Assembly (NCBI RefSeq): GCF_030852425.1
Contig: NZ_NSDM01000029.1
Coordinates: 1-52,960, forward strand
Length of the DNA stretch: 52,960 nucleotides
Source of the DNA: Saccharothrix longispora
Lineage (GTDB): Bacteria; Actinomycetota; Actinomycetes; Mycobacteriales; Pseudonocardiaceae
Direction: 5' to 3'
Position numbers and translations under genes: made by a program. This document shows, one piece after another, positions 26,913-34,477 of the stretch (positions are counted from its first letter, which is position 1; each line of letters begins with the position of its first letter). The notes beneath the pieces were generated by a model. The model was given only the letters and a program-made list of their open reading frames with translations. It did not search any database and had not been told where the DNA came from.

Positions 26913-27071
26913 TCAGCGCGCCTCGACGCACTCGACGGTCGTGGTCTTGCCGGCCCCGTTGGGGCCCAGGATGCCGAAGATCTCGCCCTGCTCGACGGCG
27001 AAGCCGGCCCCGTTCACCGCGGTGTGGTCGCCGTAGCGCTCGACGAGGTCGTGCACCTCGACGATCGCCAT
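26913..27071 (-). pseudogene. ABC-transporter ATPase, N-terminal fragment
   Basis: ATG 27071 begins MAIVEVHDLVERYGDHTAVN then EQGEIFGILGPNGAGKTTTV, a perfect Walker A of a drug-export type (ABC-2) ATPase. The frame then breaks and stops at 26913 after 52 residues. No signature motif, Walker B or permease follows, so it is a truncated relic. Confidence 0.65.
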
Positions 27072-27229
27072 GCGGAGAAGCCCGCCGCCCGCGGGGACGC
27101 GCCGGATCGACCACGCGGGCGGGGATCGACGCGGACGCGGTAGACCCCCTCCATCCTCCGATCGGACGATGGAGGGCGGGGTCCGGAGCCGGAAGCCCCG
27201 GTGTTCCCCGCGTCACACGGACTGGAACC

Positions 27230-27243
27230 TGACACCGGTGTCA
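27230..27243. promoter_or_regulatory. perfect palindrome TGACACCGGTGTCA, candidate MerR operator
   Basis: The 14-bp palindrome lies 65 bases before the ATG of the oxidoreductase gene, followed by a possible -10 (TTAGCT at 27248-27253). Dyad operators of this kind between -35 and -10 are usual for MerR-family activators, and a MerR gene is adjacent. The pairing is inference. Confidence 0.45.
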
Positions 27244-27307
27244 CGCCTTAGCTTCGTGACGTCCTCGGGCTGAACGCCGAACGAGGACGACGAGAAGGGA
27301 ATCCGTG

Positions 27308-28234
27308 ATGAGCACAGCCCTGGGGTACCGCACTTTCGGTTCCGCCGACGTCCAGGAGTTCTTCGACCGGCCCGACCCGGCCCCTGGTCCCGCCGAGGTC
27401 CTGATCCGCGTCATGGCGGCGGGGGTCAACCCGATCGATCACCTGCTCCGTTCCGGCCACGTCCGCGAGCTGAACGGCCACCTCCCCTTTCCCCAGGTCC
27501 TGGGCATCGAGGCCGCCGGCACGGTCCTGGCGGTGGGGGACGAGGTGGCCGGCCTGGCCGTCGGCGACCGGGTCACCGGGTTCGCCCTGACCGGTGCCGG
27601 CACGTACGCGGAGACGACCCTGCTGCTCGCGGAGTCCACGGCCCGCATCCCCGACGCGCTGCCGGAGACCTGGGCGGCGACCATCCCCGTCGCCGGCACC
27701 ACCGCGCTCGACGTCCTCGACCAGCTCGCCCTGCCCGCCGGGGCGTCGCTGCTGGTCAACGGGATCGGCGGCGGTGTCGGCACGGCCGTCGCCCAGATGG
27801 CGCGGGACCGCGGCCTGGTCGTGGTCGGCACCGGCAGCGCGGCCAAGCGGGACAGCGCGACGGCCACCGGGGCCGCCTTCGTCGACTACACCGCCGGTGA
27901 CGTCGTGGCCCGGCTGCGGGCGCTGGCCCCGGACGGCTTCGACGCCGTGGTCGACACGGCCGGGGGCGACTCGTTGCGCGCCGTCGCCCCGCTGGCGGCG
28001 AGGCCGGACGCGCTCGTCTCCGTCGGGGACGGGTCGGTGACCGAACTCGGCGGCGCGCCCGTCCACCGCCGCCTCGACCGAAGCGGCCTGGAACGCGTCG
28101 CCGCGCTGATGGTCGCCGGGCGGCTCGACCCGAACGTCACGGCGACCTACCCGCTCGCGCGGGCGGGGGAGGCGCTGGCCCTCGTCGAGTCCCGCCACGC
28201 GGCGGGCAAGCTCGTCATCGACACGGGGCTCTGA
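27308..28234 (+). CDS. NADP-dependent zinc-free alcohol dehydrogenase/quinone oxidoreductase (MDR family)
   Basis: A 308-aa protein. ATG 27308 (MSTALGYRTFGSADVQEFFD) has AAGGGA nine bases upstream; the GTG just before it is also usable. The N-terminal GroES-like domain includes VLIRVMAAGVNPIDHLLRSG and LGIEAAGTVLAVGDEVAGLA. The Rossmann domain has ASLLVNGIGGGVGTAVAQMA. No zinc-binding cysteines are present, so it belongs to the quinone oxidoreductase branch that reduces quinones or enones with NAD(P)H. It is convergent with a MerR-type regulator 18 bp away, a common pairing in which electrophile-sensing MerR proteins induce such reductases. Substrate unknown. Confidence 0.85.
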   Translation: MSTALGYRTFGSADVQEFFDRPDPAPGPAEVLIRVMAAGVNPIDHLLRSGHVRELNGHLPFPQVLGIEAAGTVLAVGDEVAGLAVGDRVTGFALTGAGTYAETTLLLAESTARIPDALPETWAATIPVAGTTALDVLDQLALPAGASLLVNGIGGGVGTAVAQMARDRGLVVVGTGSAAKRDSATATGAAFVDYTAGDVVARLRALAPDGFDAVVDTAGGDSLRAVAPLAARPDALVSVGDGSVTELGGAPVHRRLDRSGLERVAALMVAGRLDPNVTATYPLARAGEALALVESRHAAGKLVIDTGL

Positions 28235-28252
28235 CCTCACGACGGGGTGACC

Positions 28253-28660
28253 TCACGACGCGCGGTGAAGACCCTCCTCGGCGGGACCGGGACCATCCCG
28301 GTCCGCGCCGAGCCGGTACCGGGTGTTCGCCTCGATCAGCGCGTCGAGGGCGTCCCGGGCCTCGGCGAGCCGGGTGATGTCGGCGGTCAGGCGGTCGCGT
28401 TCCCCGATCATCGTGCTGAAGGCGCCTTCGGCGATGTCGGGGTCGTCGCTGTCCACGCAGGGCAGCAACCGGGCGATCACCCTGCTCCCCAGCCCCGCGT
28501 CGAACAGCCGCCGGATGATCCCGACCCGCGCGATCTCCGCTCCGGTGTAGTACCGCTGGCCACCGCTCGACCGTGTGCTGTGCAGCAGGCCCTGCTGCTC
28601 GTAGTACCGCAGTGACCGGGCGCTGACCCCGGTCAACCGGGCCAGTTCGCCGATCCGCAT
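28253..28660 (-). CDS. MerR-family transcriptional regulator
   Basis: From ATG 28660 the protein is 135 aa and starts MRIGELARLTGVSARSLRYY, the standard MerR recognition helix, followed by EQQGLLHSTRSSGGQRYYTG. A long dimerisation helix follows (TMIGERDRLTADITRLAEAR). There is a single candidate thiol, Cys in LPCVDSDDPD, as in the SoxR/oxidoreductase-linked branch without a metal-site cluster. In-frame GTGs at 28666 and 28687 are alternative starts; ribosome-binding sites are weak for all. The gene converges on the oxidoreductase gene with 18 bp between stops. It probably controls that gene through the palindrome at 27230, and possibly itself. Confidence 0.85.
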   Translation of the reverse strand: MRIGELARLTGVSARSLRYYEQQGLLHSTRSSGGQRYYTGAEIARVGIIRRLFDAGLGSRVIARLLPCVDSDDPDIAEGAFSTMIGERDRLTADITRLAEARDALDALIEANTRYRLGADRDGPGPAEEGLHRAS

Positions 28661-28831
28661 GGTCACGGGGGGAGACGTCGTGGTCACGAGGTCCCCGTCC
28701 CGCGCACAAGCCGATGCCGCCACCCCCGCAGTCTAGTGCCGCGTCCCCGGGCCCGACCCGGGACGCGGCCGGCCTGCTCCAGCCGGCCGCACTCGCGCCA
28801 ACCCGGCCCACGACCCGCTTGAGGTGCCGGA

Positions 28832-29260
28832 ATGGCGGAGGACGGGTTCGTCGAAGTGCGCGGGGCCAACCGGGCGACAACGTGGTCCCGCACCTCGTCG
28901 CCGTGGCGTTGCTGGTCACCGGACCGATCGTCTACGCGGCCGACGACGGCGGCACCGTCGGCATCGTGCTCATCGTGGTGCTGCTGCCGCTGGGCATCGC
29001 CGTGTGGTGCGGTGTCGCGCGCGCCAAGCGGCGGCTGCTGCGCCTGGACGAGGTGGGTCTGCCCGCGACCGTCGTGGTCCTGACCGTGGAGCCGAGCAGC
29101 GAGGACGCCACGGTCAGGGTCCGGCTCCTGGTCAAGGGCCCCGACGTGCCCGAGTTCGTGGTCGAGCACGACACCCGGTACGACCCCGGCCTGAGGCCGG
29201 GGAACAAGCTCGTCGCGTCGGTCGACCCCGACGACCACCGCGACTCGGACTGGACTACCG
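28832..29260 (+). pseudogene. small membrane protein, apparently frameshifted
   Basis: ATG 28832 behind GAGG reads MAEDGFVEVRGANR. One base appears to be missing in the G-run near 28871-28873, because the next frame continues GDNVVPHLVAVALLVTGPIV and GIVLIVVLLPLGIAVWCGVA. Two membrane helices are followed by a cytoplasmic beta-rich domain (RLDEVGLPATVVVLTVEPSS; VRVRLLVKGPDVPEFVVEHD; GNKLVASVDPDDH). The C-terminal end is unclear: no stop appears soon after DPDDH in this frame. An alternative is an intact gene starting at GTG 28882 with an extended tail. Function unknown. Confidence 0.5.
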
Positions 29261-29320
29261 GGGAACGCCGCGGTGCCCCACGAGGCGGGTGCCGCCGGGC
29301 CGGGCCGGTGGGGGCCGGGG

Positions 29321-29608
29321 TCAGGCCCCGGATTCGCGCCGCTCGGCCATCGTGTCCGGGGCGGACTCCGGGACCTCGGTGCGCAGGTCCGAGTCGCGCA
29401 GCACCTCGCGGGCCTGGGCCTCGGGGTCGGCGCTGCCGGTCTCCAGCTCCTCCGGCAGCAGGTTGGCGCGCGTCCGCGTCCGCTCGTCGACGCCGTTGCG
29501 CCGGTCGAAGACCTCGGGGCGGTCCAGGTCGTGCTCGCGCCGGAGGCGGGCCTCCTCCTCGGCGGACAGCTCGGTGGTGCCCAGGTCCAGCGGTTCTCGT
29601 TCGGTCAC
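29321..29608 (-). CDS. small acidic, probably disordered protein
   Basis: A 95-aa protein from GTG 29608 (an upstream in-frame GTG at 29641 adds 11 residues). It is rich in Glu, Arg and Asp: EPLDLGTTELSAEEEARLRR, EVFDRRNGVDERTRTRANLL, ending DTMAERRESGA. No hydrophobic core, signal or known motif is visible. Its composition resembles small stress or nucleoid-associated proteins of actinomycetes but I recognise no family. Coding bias and the lack of a good alternative frame support it; confidence is moderate. Confidence 0.5.
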   Translation of the reverse strand: MTEREPLDLGTTELSAEEEARLRREHDLDRPEVFDRRNGVDERTRTRANLLPEELETGSADPEAQAREVLRDSDLRTEVPESAPDTMAERRESGA

Positions 29609-29686
29609 CCCCCTGCCGTACCCCGGACGGGGGCGTTCCACGCCTCCCCGGTGGCTCGGCGCTTCGGTGGCCCGGGGGACCGCCGG

Positions 29687-30050
29687 TCACGTCGGGTGAT
29701 CGGCCAGGTCCGGGACGTGCCCGTCGAACGACGCGCCCCACTCGACGGGCACGCCGTGCGCGTGCGCCTTCGCCACGGCGGTCAGGAAGCGCCGCCGTCC
29801 GCCGTCGTGCCTCCGGAGCGTGGCGATCACCGCCGGGTCCTCCTCGCGCGGCGTGTTCGCGATCGCCGGGGCCAGGATCGGGTGCGGGCTCGCCTCCACG
29901 CACGTGCCGTGGCCGTCCGCCCGCAACGCCCTGGTCGCCTGCTCGAAGCGGGCGGTCCGGCGCAGGTTGCGATACCAGTGGTCGGCTCCCGGCACCGTCG
30001 TGTCCGCGAGCGGGTCGCCCGTGACCGTGGAGCAGAACGGCGTCCGCGCG
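29687..30050 (-). pseudogene. modular PKS acyltransferase fragment
   Basis: The minus strand reads VRARTPFCSTVTGDPLADTT, then DHWYRNLRRTARFEQATRAL, GTCVEASPHPILAPAIANTP, and RRRFLTAVAKAHAHGVPVEW, stopping at 29687-29689. This is the C-terminal part of a modular type I PKS AT domain (PF.STVTG, YWYRNLR..VRF, F.E.SPHP.L) plus the start of the post-AT linker. Both flanks are non-PKS, so it is an isolated gene fragment. It is not from the orphan PKS at 19786, whose corresponding motif reads GYWQQNLRRPVRF and LEISPHPVVV. Confidence 0.7.
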
Positions 30051-30346
30051 CGGACGGGCGACGGGATCTGGCGGCGTGGTGGCGGGCGAGAAGGTCTCGG
30101 TGCCAACCTCCGCTCCGCCGGCGACGATGACCTTCGAGCGGCACACGTTCTGGAGCGTGGCGTGGTGGGCGTGGGCGGGAACTCGGGGAGGTGGCGAACA
30201 TCTCCGCCCATGAGCGTGACGCCGGCGGTCCGCCGCCACCGGTCGACCTGTGGCGAGCCGGACCGCATCGCCGGCAGACGTCGTCCGAACTGGGGCGTGG
30301 GCGCGCCAGGACCACCGTGCCGACTGCCGACGGTACCGGCGGACCT

Positions 30347-31438
30347 CTACTGGTGGGCCGGAGACGTGGCGTGGATGAGGGAGCGGACCGAGTCGCGGAT
30401 GACGATGTGGGTGCCCAGCATGACGTGCTCGGCCGTCCGGGACTTGTCCCGTGCGCGTTGCAGGGCCATGCGTACGGCGGTGCGGCCCAGCTCCTCGTGG
30501 GGCACGTGGACGGTGGTGAGGTCGATGTCGGCGGCGGGGGGCAGGTCGTCGAAGCCGACCAGGGAGACGTCGTCGGGGATGCGCAGGCCGTGTTCGCGCA
30601 GTGCCTGGCGGGCGCCGGCGGCGATGAGGTCGTTGCCGGCGAAGACGGCGGTGAAGTCGCGCGGCCCGGCGGCGAGCCGTTCGCGGATCATCCGATGGCC
30701 CTCGCTGCGCTCCATCGTGCCCTCGACCTCCAGGCCGGGCTCGTGGGGCACCCGGTGGTCGGCCAGGGCCTTGCGGTAGCCGGTGATGCGGCTCTCCGGC
30801 GTGCTGTAGCCGTCACGGCGGCCGAGGAACAGGATGCGCCGGTGGCCGGCCGAGAGCAGGTGGCTGGTGATGGCGTAGGCGCCACCGGTGTTGTCGTACT
30901 CCACGACCAGGGCGGGCACGTCGGGGCCCAGCGGCGGGCGTCCGCACAGGACCAGCTGCGAGCCGGCCAGGGCCAGCGCGCGGGCGTAGTCCGCCATGCG
31001 TTCGCGGTAGGCGTCGTCGGCCACGACGTTGCCGACGAGGATCACGCACTCGGCGTGCTCCTCGCGCATGAGCTGGATCGTGGCCAGCTCCCGTTCGGCG
31101 TCGCCGCCGGTGGTGCCGACGATGCACAGCTTGCCCTCGACGGCGGCCTGGGTCTGCACGCCCTGCGCGACGTGGGCGTAGTGGGGTGAGATGACGGAGT
31201 TGACGATGATGGCGACGCTGCGGCTGCTCGCGCCGGCCAGGCCACGGGCGTTGGCGTTGGCCACGTAGTCGAGCTCGCGCACCGCCCGCATGACCTTGGT
31301 GCGGGTGGCGGGAGCGCTGGGGTAGGTGCCGGAGAGGATGCGCGAGACGGTGGCGACGGAGACGCCCGCGTGCGCGGCCACGTCGCGGATCGTCGTGGGC
31401 CGTGGCCCACCGTTGTCGGCCGCCGCGCGCCGAACCAT
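30347..31438 (-). CDS. LacI-family transcriptional repressor of the pectin locus
   Basis: A 363-aa protein from ATG 31438 with AGGGGG upstream. The N-terminal HTH and hinge read TTIRDVAAHAGVSVATVSRI then YVANANARGLAGASSRSVAI. The periplasmic-binding-protein-like effector domain ends VSLVGFDDLPPAADIDLTTV and GTHIVIRDS. The gene is divergent from the exo-RG-lyase gene with 264 bp between them. A 13-mer GTAAACCGCTTAC lies 28 bases before its start, and the identical sequence lies within the promoter of the importer operon, so it probably represses itself and the locus. The inducer is likely an RG-I-derived sugar or oligomer (inference). Confidence 0.9.
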   Translation of the reverse strand: MVRRAAADNGGPRPTTIRDVAAHAGVSVATVSRILSGTYPSAPATRTKVMRAVRELDYVANANARGLAGASSRSVAIIVNSVISPHYAHVAQGVQTQAAVEGKLCIVGTTGGDAERELATIQLMREEHAECVILVGNVVADDAYRERMADYARALALAGSQLVLCGRPPLGPDVPALVVEYDNTGGAYAITSHLLSAGHRRILFLGRRDGYSTPESRITGYRKALADHRVPHEPGLEVEGTMERSEGHRMIRERLAAGPRDFTAVFAGNDLIAAGARQALREHGLRIPDDVSLVGFDDLPPAADIDLTTVHVPHEELGRTAVRMALQRARDKSRTAEHVMLGTHIVIRDSVRSLIHATSPAHQ

Positions 31439-31465
31439 GTCGCCCCCTGCTGCTGAAACCCCGTG

Positions 31466-31478
31466 GTAAACCGCTTAC
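31466..31478. promoter_or_regulatory. LacI-type operator GTAAACCGCTTAC
   Basis: Imperfect dyad, identical over 13 bases to 39999-40011. It is 28 bases upstream of the LacI start, so it probably mediates autorepression. Confidence 0.7.
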
Positions 31479-31606
31479 ACCGATGCTTCCTGCCGGCTGT
31501 CGGCCTGTCAAATCACCCGGGTGGCCCCGGTCGGAGCGGGTGTTCCCGCGGTCGAACGCCCGCTGTTCGGCCGAAGGTAACCGCATCCTGTCGAGGTTCG
31601 GCAGTA

Positions 31607-31635
31607 TTGACACGAACCGCTGAAGGTGCTGCGAT
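31607..31635 (+). promoter_or_regulatory. promoter of the exo-RG-lyase operon
   Basis: TTGACA (31607-31612), 17-bp spacer, TGCGAT (31630-31635). Transcription would start around 31642, just before the operator-like sequence at 31645. Confidence 0.5.
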
Positions 31636-31644
31636 CGAACTCTT

Positions 31645-31658
31645 GTAAACGGTTAAAC
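31645..31658. promoter_or_regulatory. operator-like GTAAACGGTTAAAC
   Basis: The left half site GTAAAC is intact; the right half is imperfect. The position straddles the predicted start region of the exo-RG-lyase transcript, as expected for a repressor site. Confidence 0.5.
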
Positions 31659-31702
31659 ACGTGGTCGTCCCGCCATCGCAACTTCCACCTCGTGGAGCCC
31701 TC

Positions 31703-34441
31703 ATGTCGATGATCTCCCGACGCAACCTCCTGCTCGGCGCGGCGGCGGTCGGCGCGGCCGAACAGCTCGTCCACCAGGGGGGCCGGGCACGTGCGGAACC
31801 CGCTGCGGGTACGCGGGCGGTTCGGGTGAGCGGCTTGCCCGGGGACGGTGTCCAGCTCAGGTGGTTGGAAGGTGGCGCCCCGGGGCAGTTGGCCGCCGGC
31901 TGCACGTGGGGTGTGCCGTGGCCCGAAGGCGCGGTGCCGCCGGACCAGGCGTTCGCACTGCGGACCGCGACGGGGCAGCAGGTGCCGGTGCAGACGTGGG
32001 CGACCGCCTACTGGCCGGACGGTTCGCTGAAGTGGACCGCGCACGCCCTGGGCGCCGACGTGCCGCCCGCCGAGCAGTACGTGCTCGCGGCGGGGACGTC
32101 CGTCGCGCCGGCGACGGCCGTGACGGTCGAGGACGGTCGCGACGAGGTCGAGGTGAGCACCGGCGTCATCCGGTGCGTCATCGCGAAGAAGGGCGATCAC
32201 CTGGTCCGCGCGCTGGTGCGGGGCGACCGCGAGATCGCGCGCAACGGCCGGTTGGTGTGCCTGCGGCAGGGGGAGCCGGGTGACGACGAGGGCGGCTCGG
32301 TGAAGTCGGAGCGGTTCACCGGCCGGGTGGAGAAGGTGACGGTCGAGCAGTCGGGCCCGGTCCGCGCGGTGGTGAAGGTCGAGGGCGGGCACCGGCACGG
32401 CCGGCGGTCCTGGCTGCCGTTCACCGTGCGCCTGTACTTCTACGCCGGCAGCGACGGCGTCCGCGCCGTGCACAGCTTCGTCTACGACGGTGACGCGGAG
32501 AAGGACTTCATCCGCGGCCTGGGCATCCGGTTCGAGGTGCCGATGCGCGACGAGCCGCACAACCGGCACGTCCGCTTCGCCGGCCCCGACGACGGCGTGC
32601 TGTCGGAGGCGGTGCGCGGCATCACGGGCCTGCGTCGCGACCCCGGTGCGGAGGTCCGCCGGGCGCAGGTCGCCGGGCAGGCCACCCCGCCCACCGCGAC
32701 CTGGGACACCCGGGTCGGTTCGCGGCTGCACCTCGTCCCCGCCTTCGGCGACTACTCGCTGCGCCAGCTGTCCGCCGACGGCTTCCAGATCCGCAAGCGC
32801 ACCAAGGCGGGCCACGGCTGGATCCCGGTCGACTCGGCCGGCCGCGCGGGCGGGCTGGGTTACGTCGGCGGCCCGAGCGGTGGGTTCGCGTTCGGCATGC
32901 GCGACTTCTGGCAGCTGCACCCCACCCAGCTCGACGTCCGGGGAGCGGCGGGCGAGGCGGCCGAGGTGACGGTGTGGTTGTGGTCGCCCGACGCCCAGCC
33001 GATGGACCTGCGCTTCTACCACGACGGGATGGGCCAGGACACCCACCCGGAGCAGTTGGAGGGCCTGGAGATCACCTACGAGGACTACGAGCCGGGGTTC
33101 GGCACGCCGTACGGGATCGCGCGCACCACCGAGCTGCTGTTCTGGGCGTTGGACGCCACACCGGCTGCCGCGAGGGTGGCGGAGCTGGCCGCGGCGGTGC
33201 GGACACCGCCGCTGGTCGTCGCGTCACCGGCGCACCTGCACGCGGCGGGGGTGTTCGGCGACTGGTCGCCGGTCGACCGCTCGACCCCGGCGAAGGCCCG
33301 CATCGAGGACCGGCTGGACTTCCTGTTCGACTACCACCGCGGGCAGGTGGAGCAGCGCTCCTGGTACGGCTTCTGGGACTACGGCGACATCATGCACAGC
33401 TACGACCCCGACCGGCACGTGTGGCGCTACGACGTCGGCGGGTACGCGTGGGCCAACTCCGAGCTGTCCCCGGACCTGTGGCTGTGGTACCACTACCTGC
33501 GCACCGGTGGAGCCGAGGCGTTCCGATCCGCCGAGGCGATGACCCGCCACACCGGCGAGGTCGACGTCTACCACCTGGGCAGGTGGCAGGACCTCGGGAC
33601 ACGGCACGGCGTGCAGCACTGGGCCGACAGCGCCAAGCAGTTGCGCATCAGCACCGCCGGCTACCGGCGCTTCCTGTACTTCCTCACCGCCGACGAGCGC
33701 ACCGGCGACCTCATGCGCGACCTGGTCGACTCGGACAAGACGTTCCTGGTGCTGGACCCCCTGCGCAAGATCCGCACCGGGCCGTACGAGCCGGACCCGC
33801 ACGCCCTCAGCGTGAGCACCGGCACCGACTGGAGCGGCCTGGCGCTGGCCTGGCTGACCGAGTGGGAGCGCGGTGGCGACCCGATCGCCCGAGAGAAGCT
33901 GCTCAACGGCATGCGCACCATCGCCGCGATGCCCAACGGCTTCGCGCAGGGCAGCGGCCTGTACGACCTCGACACCGGGAAGTTCGCACCGGCCCGGCCC
34001 GCGGTGAGCGTCGGCTCGCTCGGGGCGGTGTTCGGCCTGGTGGAGGTGTGCAGCGAGCTGATCGACCTGACCGGCGACGAGACGTTCACCAAGGCGTGGC
34101 TGCAGTACTGCCGCCTCTACAACGGCACCGCCGCCGAGCAGCAGGCCGAGACCGGCCAGGCGTGGGGCAGCCTCAACCTGCGCCAGGCCCACTCCCGGCT
34201 CACCGCCTACGCCGCCGCCAAGCTCGACGACCCCGCCCTGGCGGCACGGGCCTGGCGGGAGTTCGACACCGGCCACGCCGGCTATCCGGCGACCCGGGAG
34301 TTCACGTCGGTGCGGGTGCGGGGCCCGAACGTGCTCAGGCCGGTCGACGAGGCGGCCTTCGTCTCCACCAACGCCAGCTCCCAGTACGGCCTGGCCGCGA
34401 TCCAGTGCCTCGCCCTGGTGGGGGACCACCTCCCCGCGTGA
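31703..34441 (+). CDS. Tat-exported exo-rhamnogalacturonan-lyase-family protein
   Basis: A 912-aa protein from ATG 31703 with GGAG five bases upstream. The Tat signal MSMISRRNLLLGAAAVGAAE directs folded export. The body matches, by recall, the PcRGLX-like exo-RG lyase family (PL26 type): an N-terminal beta domain (TATGQQVPVQTWATAYWPDG; SLKWTAHALGADV), then a catalytic beta/alpha part with SWYGFWDYGDIMHSYDPDRH, WRYDVGGYAWANSELSPDLW, LGTRHGVQHWADSAKQL and SVSTGTDWSGLALAWLTE. Such enzymes remove the unsaturated disaccharide from RG-I backbone ends. It is the first gene of a two-gene operon with the DUF2264 gene 36 bp downstream. The catalytic residues were not mapped. Confidence 0.75.
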   Translation: MSMISRRNLLLGAAAVGAAEQLVHQGGRARAEPAAGTRAVRVSGLPGDGVQLRWLEGGAPGQLAAGCTWGVPWPEGAVPPDQAFALRTATGQQVPVQTWATAYWPDGSLKWTAHALGADVPPAEQYVLAAGTSVAPATAVTVEDGRDEVEVSTGVIRCVIAKKGDHLVRALVRGDREIARNGRLVCLRQGEPGDDEGGSVKSERFTGRVEKVTVEQSGPVRAVVKVEGGHRHGRRSWLPFTVRLYFYAGSDGVRAVHSFVYDGDAEKDFIRGLGIRFEVPMRDEPHNRHVRFAGPDDGVLSEAVRGITGLRRDPGAEVRRAQVAGQATPPTATWDTRVGSRLHLVPAFGDYSLRQLSADGFQIRKRTKAGHGWIPVDSAGRAGGLGYVGGPSGGFAFGMRDFWQLHPTQLDVRGAAGEAAEVTVWLWSPDAQPMDLRFYHDGMGQDTHPEQLEGLEITYEDYEPGFGTPYGIARTTELLFWALDATPAAARVAELAAAVRTPPLVVASPAHLHAAGVFGDWSPVDRSTPAKARIEDRLDFLFDYHRGQVEQRSWYGFWDYGDIMHSYDPDRHVWRYDVGGYAWANSELSPDLWLWYHYLRTGGAEAFRSAEAMTRHTGEVDVYHLGRWQDLGTRHGVQHWADSAKQLRISTAGYRRFLYFLTADERTGDLMRDLVDSDKTFLVLDPLRKIRTGPYEPDPHALSVSTGTDWSGLALAWLTEWERGGDPIAREKLLNGMRTIAAMPNGFAQGSGLYDLDTGKFAPARPAVSVGSLGAVFGLVEVCSELIDLTGDETFTKAWLQYCRLYNGTAAEQQAETGQAWGSLNLRQAHSRLTAYAAAKLDDPALAARAWREFDTGHAGYPATREFTSVRVRGPNVLRPVDEAAFVSTNASSQYGLAAIQCLALVGDHLPA

Positions 34442-34477
34442 CCCGACCCGGGCACTTCCCGCACTGGAGGCCGCGCC

